Below are positions 23,141 through 28,639 of a stretch of DNA of 28,639 nt, piece after piece. Within the stretch, counting starts at the first letter, position 1. Every line of letters begins with the position of its first letter. The notes under the pieces are model-generated. The model saw only the letters and a list, made by a program, of their open reading frames with translations, did no database searches and was not told the DNA's origin. A program made the position numbers and the translations under genes. Source of the stretch: Fidelibacterota bacterium. GTDB lineage: Bacteria > Fidelibacterota > Fidelibacteria > Fidelibacterales > Fidelibacteraceae. Where the stretch lies: assembly GCA_029931905.1 (NCBI GenBank), contig JAOZRH010000008.1, forward strand, positions 1 through 28,639. The letters run 5' to 3'.

Positions 23141-24697
23141 ATGATAGAAAAGATGACCAAAAATGCACTTGGGCGAATGATACCAGAAAAAATTAATGGA
23201 GAAAAAGTAATTCCTTTCCAGGGTGTTGGCAAATATAAACCTACTGGCAGAAGATATGCTCCAAAAACTAAATCTGTTGCTGATTTTCCTGCAGATGGCA
23301 ATAAAATTGTTGAGAGTTTAAAAGTGGCATTACAAAAATCAGGATTAAAAGATGGAATGACAATTTCCACTCATCATCATTTTAGAAACGGTGATTTAAT
23401 TGCAAATATGATTTTTGATATAGCTCATGAACTTGGTGTAAAAAATCTTCGTTGGTTTCCTTCTGCTTCATTTCCCTGTCATGAACATCTCATTAAATAT
23501 CTTGATGATGGAACGATTAGTCATATTGAAGGAAGCATGAATGGAGCGCTTGGAAAATATTGTTCTGAAGGAAAAATGAAGAAAACGGCTGTATTGCGGT
23601 CGCATGGTGGTCGTTATCAAGCTGTTCAAGACGGAGAAGTTAAAATTGATATTGCTGTTTTAGGTGCAGGATGTGCAGATTCTTTTGGAAATGCAAATGG
23701 TTTATATGGAGATTCTGCGAGTGGATTATTGGGATTTGCTTTGGCTGATTCTCAGTATGCAGATAAAGTAATTGTTGTGACAGACAATTTAGTTGAATTC
23801 CCATGTATTCCTTGGCAAATACAGGGAAATTATGTGGATTATACGGTTCAAATAGAAAAGGTTGGGATTTCTGAAAAAATAATTTCTGGTACGACTCGTA
23901 TAACAAAAAGTCCGGATAGATTATTAGTAGCTGAAATAACGGCAAAATTTTGTGATGAGGTTGGAATCATAAGAGATGGTTTTTCATTTCAAGCTGGGGC
24001 TGGTGGAACGGCACTGTCTATTGGTAATTATTTTGCACAAATTATGAGAGAAAAAAACATCAAAGCAAGATTTGCTCGAGGTGGAAGTAATAAATATTTG
24101 GTAAATATGCTTGAAGAAGGATTGGTTGATTATATTTTAGATGGTCAAACATTCGATCTTGAAGGCGTTAGATCAATGGCAGAAAATTCAAATCATGTTT
24201 GGACAAGTCCGTTCACAAGTTACAATTATCATGGAAAGGGGAATTTTGCAGGAATGCTAGATGTTGTGATTCTTGGTGCAACAGAGGTAGATGTGAATTT
24301 TAATGCAAATGTAGTAACACATTCAGACGGGGCGTTGTTACATGGAATTGGTGGTTGGCAAAATTGTTTATTTTCTAAATGTACAATTCTTCCAATTCCA
24401 CTTTTTAGAAATAGAATTCCAATTATTAAAGACGAGGTTACGACACTTGTTGGTCCAGGTGAACTTATTGATGTAATTGTTACAGAGCGTGGAATTGCAA
24501 TAAATCCAAGAAGAAAAGATTTATTAGAAAAAGTGAAAGATTCCAAATTACCAATTAAAACAATTGAAGAATTGAAATCTGAAGCGGAAGAAATATGTGG
24601 AATTCCAGAAAAACCAAAATTGGGTGAAAAAATAATTGCTGCAATAAAGTGGGTTGATGGGACAGTCATCGATGTGGTGAGAGAAATAAAAAAATAA
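23141..24697 (+). CDS. citF: Citrate lyase alpha subunit (citrate:acetyl-ACP transferase)
   Basis: Exchanges acetyl on the acyl carrier protein for citrate, giving citryl-ACP for CitE and releasing acetate. The 518 residues match CitF over the full length (E. coli about 510): NALGRMIPEKINGEKVIPFQGV-type start (6-27), TISTHHHFRNGDL, GAGCADSFGNANGLYGDSA, FPCIPWQIQGNYVDYTVQIEKVG, GAGGTALSIGNYF, SDGALLHGIGGWQNCL and TERGIAINPRRKDLL. GAGG lies 5 nt before the ATG. It is the last gene of the dehydrogenase-citDE-citF run. The ligase CitC and the prosthetic-group genes citX and citG, commonly in such operons, are absent here and must be elsewhere if the enzyme is active. Confidence 0.95.
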   Translation: MIEKMTKNALGRMIPEKINGEKVIPFQGVGKYKPTGRRYAPKTKSVADFPADGNKIVESLKVALQKSGLKDGMTISTHHHFRNGDLIANMIFDIAHELGVKNLRWFPSASFPCHEHLIKYLDDGTISHIEGSMNGALGKYCSEGKMKKTAVLRSHGGRYQAVQDGEVKIDIAVLGAGCADSFGNANGLYGDSASGLLGFALADSQYADKVIVVTDNLVEFPCIPWQIQGNYVDYTVQIEKVGISEKIISGTTRITKSPDRLLVAEITAKFCDEVGIIRDGFSFQAGAGGTALSIGNYFAQIMREKNIKARFARGGSNKYLVNMLEEGLVDYILDGQTFDLEGVRSMAENSNHVWTSPFTSYNYHGKGNFAGMLDVVILGATEVDVNFNANVVTHSDGALLHGIGGWQNCLFSKCTILPIPLFRNRIPIIKDEVTTLVGPGELIDVIVTERGIAINPRRKDLLEKVKDSKLPIKTIEELKSEAEEICGIPEKPKLGEKIIAAIKWVDGTVIDVVREIKK

Positions 24698-24935
24698 AAA
24701 ACATTATATTCAACTATAGAAAAATTGTTATAATGCTATAAAATATAAAAAAACAAGCACACTTTGATATTAATAATTTCTATAAGGCCTTTATATGGCA
24801 AATATGGGACATTAATTGTTTAAGTTATAAATTGTTGTTATTAGTAGAGTTAATGGAATAATTGTTTGTTTTGCCTAATAAGAAACAAATAGATGATATT
24901 TATAATTTAGTATTTTTAAAAGAAACATCTTTTTT
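24698..24935. other. Convergent intergenic region after citF
   Basis: About 240 bp of AT-rich sequence between two converging genes. I see a short palindrome AAGGCCTT (about 24785-24792) and weak A/T hairpins, but no convincing terminator with stem and T-tract, no gene and no RNA feature. Confidence 0.5.
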
Positions 24936-26000
24936 TTATTCGGTAATAATTTTTCCATTTACCATTACACTAACAATATTTTGTTGTTTGTCAAGTGGAT
25001 TTTTTGAAAAAAACAATAAATTAGCTTTTTTTCCAACTTGAATATTTCCATAAAAATTGTCTATTCCAAAGTATTTTGATGGAATATTTGTTAGTGCGTC
25101 AATAAACAATTCTTTGTTATTTTTTTTTTCAATTGTTGATAAAGCCGAAATCCAATCTACATAATTTTTAATTATTGGAACATATTGACATTTGCTTGTG
25201 TCTTCTGTGGAATTTAAATATTTTGCATATTCACTTGCGTTTTCAAATAAAACCGCAGAAATTTGTGAATTATTTGTATTTGACAATTCATTTAACAATT
25301 TGTGTGAAACTATATAATCAATATTGAATCGATAAAATCGTTTAACAAGATTATGGGTTTGATTTTTATTCTCAATTATCAAATAGAATTTTATATCGCC
25401 AAAAATATTTTTTAACAACAAATTTTTCATTTTATAATTTACAAAATGTTGTGATCTGATTTCATCAACATAATTATAAATCAAAAATTCACCGTAATTT
25501 CTTACATCATTATATAATTCTAATATTGCAAATTGACCAAAATTGTTGCCGATAATTCCAATTGGCGAAGATGCAAGATTGTTTTTAGGATATAATTCAA
25601 TTGTTGAAAGTTGATTTTTACTGTTTAACGAATAATATAAATATGTGCAAATTCCAAGTTTAGTGTAAACAATATTTGGTGGCCAATCATATTTTATTTT
25701 GTCTATTTCAAGGAATTTAACAGAATTAAATGAGCTGTCAAGATCAATTTTTTTAAATGGGAAAACCAATCCGGGTAATGCTGTCATAGCCGAAAAATCT
25801 AAAATATTTTCTTGGGCTGGAATAGAATCATAAGTTGATATGTCTTGAATAATACCATTTTCAATTGAAATTATTGTACTATCTTGCCAGAGTCCATTCC
25901 CTAGATATACATTTTGTAAATATAATGTAGTGGGTTGTGCCAAACATAATGGTAAATATAAAAATAGTGTAAAAAAGAAATATTTGATATTTTGTAACAT
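24936..26000 (-). CDS. Secreted amidohydrolase-fold protein lacking the metal site
   Basis: A 354-residue exported protein (signal peptide to about LCLA-QP, residue 22). The ends are amidohydrolase-like: TLYLQNVYLGNGLWQDSTI and SIENGIIQDI, then DFSAMTALPGLV at the usual first-strand position, and C-terminal YGNIQVGKKANLLFFSKNPL with VSVMVNGKII, the standard composite beta-sandwich ends. After LPGLV the family has D-x-H-x-H, but here it reads FPFKKID; no His pair binding metal is visible and the barrel region is shortened. A non-catalytic (pseudo-enzyme) role is therefore likely. Its ATG overlaps the stop codon of the upstream phosphoesterase by one base (TAATG), so the two are co-translated. 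No function can be named. Confidence 0.8.
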   Translation of the reverse strand: MLQNIKYFFFTLFLYLPLCLAQPTTLYLQNVYLGNGLWQDSTIISIENGIIQDISTYDSIPAQENILDFSAMTALPGLVFPFKKIDLDSSFNSVKFLEIDKIKYDWPPNIVYTKLGICTYLYYSLNSKNQLSTIELYPKNNLASSPIGIIGNNFGQFAILELYNDVRNYGEFLIYNYVDEIRSQHFVNYKMKNLLLKNIFGDIKFYLIIENKNQTHNLVKRFYRFNIDYIVSHKLLNELSNTNNSQISAVLFENASEYAKYLNSTEDTSKCQYVPIIKNYVDWISALSTIEKKNNKELFIDALTNIPSKYFGIDNFYGNIQVGKKANLLFFSKNPLDKQQNIVSVMVNGKIITE

Positions 26001-27850
26001 TATTTGTTCTTTATTTTTAAACAGGTGATTTTTCCATCAAATCCTGAAAGTAAAATTTCACCAGAATCCGTAATCACTGGAGTATTTAATAATCCCACAC
26101 TTATTTTTTGTTTCCACAATAATTCTCCATTTACCGTTGAAACAGAATAAAGATATCCTTGTTGTGTAGTAAAATATGTTTGTCCATTTTTTTCAACAGC
26201 AAATGAAGGATTAATATCGTAACCATAATTTATTCCAGATTTCCATTTTATTTTTAAATTGTTTGAAATGGTAGAGATAGCAACCAAAGTATCTCTCATT
26301 GTTTTAATGAAAATTAATTTGCTTTTTTCAGATAACCCAATACTTTCTCTGCCAGCAAATTCATTTGTTCGCCATACGGGCTTGCCACTATTAATGTCTA
26401 TTGCTGTTGTAAATCTGTCCGGAGCAACAATAAATATTTTATTATAAGCACCCACTGGATTGCATACAGCAGGAGAATACAATTGTCCCCAATTATTTGG
26501 TACATATTTCCACTCCATTTTTCCATCATCAATGTTTAATGCATAAATTGTGTTATCCCATGCACCAAAAATAACTTTGCCTTTGTATATTAGTGGAGTA
26601 TCTTCAATAAAGCCCTTAATATCTGTAAACTCCCACTTCAATTTGCCATTTTTTATATTAATTGCTCTAAGCTTATTGTCGCTTCCGCCAACAAATATTG
26701 TACTTTTGAAAACTGTAGGGGAAGCAACTATCGGTGCTTCTGTTGAATATTCCCACTTCATTGTTCCGTCTTTAACATTTAAACAATATATATTGGAGTC
26801 TGCAGATGTAACTATAACACTATTTCGATAAACATAAGGAGTGGTATAAATACCAGCATTTGTTGAATATTCCCAGATTAATTCCCCATTCTGAAGCGAA
26901 ATTGCAGTAACTTTTCCTGAGCTATTACCAAAAATAACCATATTATCATCTACTTTTACTGGTGCTGTTATTAAGTATTTAGAATCAAAAGCCCATTTTT
27001 TTTGAAAATATTTATTGGTTGAAATGGAAAGTTCGGATTTTAAAGAAGTTTTATTTTTTTTATAAGTTTTATTTTCAATTGGTAATGAGTGCCATTTTAC
27101 TTTATCACTATTCACGATTTTATTGTAAAACATTGCCGAATCGGAATTGATTTCAACAATATTATATCCTCCAAATTCATCTTTTTTTCGTAATGTTGAA
27201 CGACTCATAACTCCAGAAATTCCACTAAAATCAAATGTCTTATTTGAATGCCCATGTCCATGTAAAATAAATTGAATATTATAATTTTTAATAATATTTA
27301 AAAATTCCACATAATTAGAGACGGATTCATCAATTGGATAGTGTGTTACAATAATTATTGGTTGTTTAGCATTTTTCAAATTCTTTAATTCTGAATTTAT
27401 CCATCTTAAATCTTCGGGTGAAAAAAATCCCGGTGACATTCTCATTACTGGTCCTTGATGAAGTCCAATGAAACGAATTCCATTATATTCGAAATTAAAT
27501 CGTTCACTTCCAAAAATCTTTTTAAATTTTGTGCATCCAGAAGAAGACCATTTGGTATCGTGATTTCCGGGAATAATATAATATTTAACATTTAATTGAT
27601 CTAAAATTAATTTTGCAGTATCTAAATCTTTACCAATATCCATTTCTGAAATATCACCAGAAACAATTACAAAATTTATATTTGACAACGAATTTACATC
27701 CTTTACGGCTGAAATTAAATCTTTATCTGCGCCATTTGGTCCAATATGTGTATCTGTAAACCAAGCGAATTTTGTATCATTGCCATTTATTGCAACAATA
27801 AAAATGAAAATAATAATTGCTAATCTTGAAAAAATATTTGATTGTTTCAT
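26000..27850 (-). CDS. Secreted metallophosphoesterase with C-terminal PQQ-type beta-propeller
   Basis: A 616-residue exported protein (signal peptide about 1-22). The calcineurin-like phosphoesterase domain (about 26-245) has all metal motifs: DTH (33-35), GD (65-66), GNHD (95-98), VTHYP (His170) and GHGH (198-201). The C-terminal part (about 280-616) contains at least six repeats of the PQQ/pyrrolo-quinoline propeller type, each with a 'G-x-x-x-W-x' core, for example SLQNGELIWEYST, NVKDGTMKWEYST, NIKNGKLKWEFTD and NIDDGKMEWKYVP. The propeller probably binds a protein or substrate rather than PQQ. Substrate unknown (phosphodiester or nucleotide are options). The gene is translationally coupled to the following amidohydrolase-like gene and follows the barrel-protein gene by 96 bp. 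Confidence 0.9.
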   Translation of the reverse strand: MKQSNIFSRLAIIIFIFIVAINGNDTKFAWFTDTHIGPNGADKDLISAVKDVNSLSNINFVIVSGDISEMDIGKDLDTAKLILDQLNVKYYIIPGNHDTKWSSSGCTKFKKIFGSERFNFEYNGIRFIGLHQGPVMRMSPGFFSPEDLRWINSELKNLKNAKQPIIIVTHYPIDESVSNYVEFLNIIKNYNIQFILHGHGHSNKTFDFSGISGVMSRSTLRKKDEFGGYNIVEINSDSAMFYNKIVNSDKVKWHSLPIENKTYKKNKTSLKSELSISTNKYFQKKWAFDSKYLITAPVKVDDNMVIFGNSSGKVTAISLQNGELIWEYSTNAGIYTTPYVYRNSVIVTSADSNIYCLNVKDGTMKWEYSTEAPIVASPTVFKSTIFVGGSDNKLRAINIKNGKLKWEFTDIKGFIEDTPLIYKGKVIFGAWDNTIYALNIDDGKMEWKYVPNNWGQLYSPAVCNPVGAYNKIFIVAPDRFTTAIDINSGKPVWRTNEFAGRESIGLSEKSKLIFIKTMRDTLVAISTISNNLKIKWKSGINYGYDINPSFAVEKNGQTYFTTQQGYLYSVSTVNGELLWKQKISVGLLNTPVITDSGEILLSGFDGKITCLKIKNK

Positions 27851-27946
27851 AACACTCCTTTTTTATCCAATATGTTCATATAAAATAAATTAGTTAATAT
27901 AAGCAGATAACAACATTGTGTAAAATATTACAAAACAATTGAATTA

Positions 27947-28636
27947 TTAAAAAATATATGATATGTCAATATTGCCAATCAAATATTCTTGGGTATTTCC
28001 AGTGTCAAAATCGTTAGAAATATAAATACCACCGCCTTTAAGTGTAAAATCAAAATTGTTAGTGATTTTATATCCAAGTTTTATTCCTACTTTGGCACCA
28101 AGATCTTTAGCTGTTGTTGTGCCATTAAAAGCCGTTTTTAATTCTTGTAAATAATATCCGCCACCAAATTCATATCCAAATATAAGTTTTGTGTTTTTCT
28201 TTAAATCTGTGGAAATTATTAAATTGGCAAGATATGTTGTTAAATTGGAACGATCAATTCCCTCGTTTAAATAATATCCACCCTCTATTCCTATATGGTG
28301 TCTAAATCCTAACAAGGTATAAATGTTTGATAGTTTAAGTTGTAAATTTCCACCATAACCATTTGAATATGCATTTTTAATATTCGTACCATACGGAACC
28401 AAATAACCACCAGCAAATGTAACCATAAGTTTAGTGGGTTCTTTTAATTGTTGCGTGGCTAATTGTGGCCATTCATCAATTGATTGTTCTTGTTCGCTTG
28501 TATCGACTTTTTCGGTATTCATATCAAACAATAATTGTTCAAAGCTACTCTTTTTTGCATCATCATCTGCAAAAAGTAATATGCTTGATATTAATAAAAA
28601 TATTAATAAAATGAAAATTCTGCTTTTGTGTATCAT
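27947..28636 (-). CDS. Putative outer-membrane beta-barrel protein
   Basis: A 229-residue protein with a signal peptide (to about LLFA-DD, residue 23), an acidic, Gln-rich linker of about 45 residues (24-68), then about eight alternating amphipathic strands rich in Gly/Tyr (LMVTFAGGYLVPYG, HHIGIEGGYYLNEG, TKLIFGYEFGGGYYLQ, FDFTLKGGGIYIS) ending in DISYIF; a terminal Phe is the recognition signal of many outer-membrane barrels. The size suits an eight-stranded OmpA/OmpX-like or OMP_b-brl domain. The start codon lies 3 bp from the window edge, so its ribosome site cannot be seen and an earlier start is possible. Function unknown. Confidence 0.75.
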   Translation of the reverse strand: MIHKSRIFILLIFLLISSILLFADDDAKKSSFEQLLFDMNTEKVDTSEQEQSIDEWPQLATQQLKEPTKLMVTFAGGYLVPYGTNIKNAYSNGYGGNLQLKLSNIYTLLGFRHHIGIEGGYYLNEGIDRSNLTTYLANLIISTDLKKNTKLIFGYEFGGGYYLQELKTAFNGTTTAKDLGAKVGIKLGYKITNNFDFTLKGGGIYISNDFDTGNTQEYLIGNIDISYIF

Positions 28637-28639
28637 AAT

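Noticed and set aside
24780..24935. Palindrome AAGGCCTT and an AAAAGA-TCTTTT hairpin after citF
   Set aside because: Short and A/T-rich with no following T-tract in the needed direction; not supported as terminators.

Overview
The window is AT-rich chromosomal DNA (roughly 30% G+C by eye) from a Gram-negative bacterium. Lipoprotein signals, a SurA-type chaperone and a beta-barrel protein ending in Phe point to an outer membrane. The mfd gene followed by three peptidyl-prolyl-isomerase genes, the large lipoprotein S9 peptidase and the phosphoesterase/PQQ-propeller protein recall the Fibrobacteres-Chlorobi-Bacteroidetes (FCB) superphylum and allied candidate phyla such as Cloacimonadota. That placement is an inference from gene content, not from an alignment. 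I see no phage, IS element, CRISPR array, tRNA or rRNA.

Layout. 61-2001 (minus): dgt then lipB. 2159-2524 (plus): a small charged helical protein, ending at a bidirectional terminator shared with the convergent unit 2603-4251 (minus), a TrpR-family regulator followed by a TrpB2-type tryptophan synthase beta chain. 4486-8576 (minus): dnaN-recF-(DhaL-DegV fusion), the last being a one-chain fatty-acid kinase. 8577-8821: a gene-free stretch of about 20% G+C upstream of dnaN, with a tandem pair of DnaA boxes and two near-matches; this is my candidate for oriC. 8822-17609 (minus): mnmG, mfd, two lipoprotein PPIase-like genes and surA. A parS-type ParB-binding palindrome sits at the 5' end of mnmG (overlapping its probable GTG start) and another abuts the mfd start codon. 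17847-24697 (plus): S9 peptidase lipoprotein, then a probable operon of a zinc alcohol dehydrogenase, a CitD-CitE fusion and CitF (citrate lyase). 24936-28636 (minus): a beta-barrel protein, a secreted metallophosphoesterase with PQQ-type propeller, and a secreted amidohydrolase-fold protein that has lost its metal site.

How it fits together. The centre (about 4.5-17.6 kb) looks like an origin-proximal region: dnaN, recF, mnmG, DnaA boxes and parS sites within 9 kb, though dnaA, parA and parB are not here. The flanks carry metabolism: tryptophan made or salvaged under a Trp repressor on the left, citrate (or a related citryl-type) cleavage on the right. The envelope genes (SurA set, S9 peptidase, phosphoesterase, barrel) serve the periplasm and outer membrane. 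The most notable points are the parS sites placed on translation starts, the fused FakA-FakB and CitD-CitE proteins, the trpR-trpB2 pair with an upstream inverted repeat, and the metal-site-less amidohydrolase.
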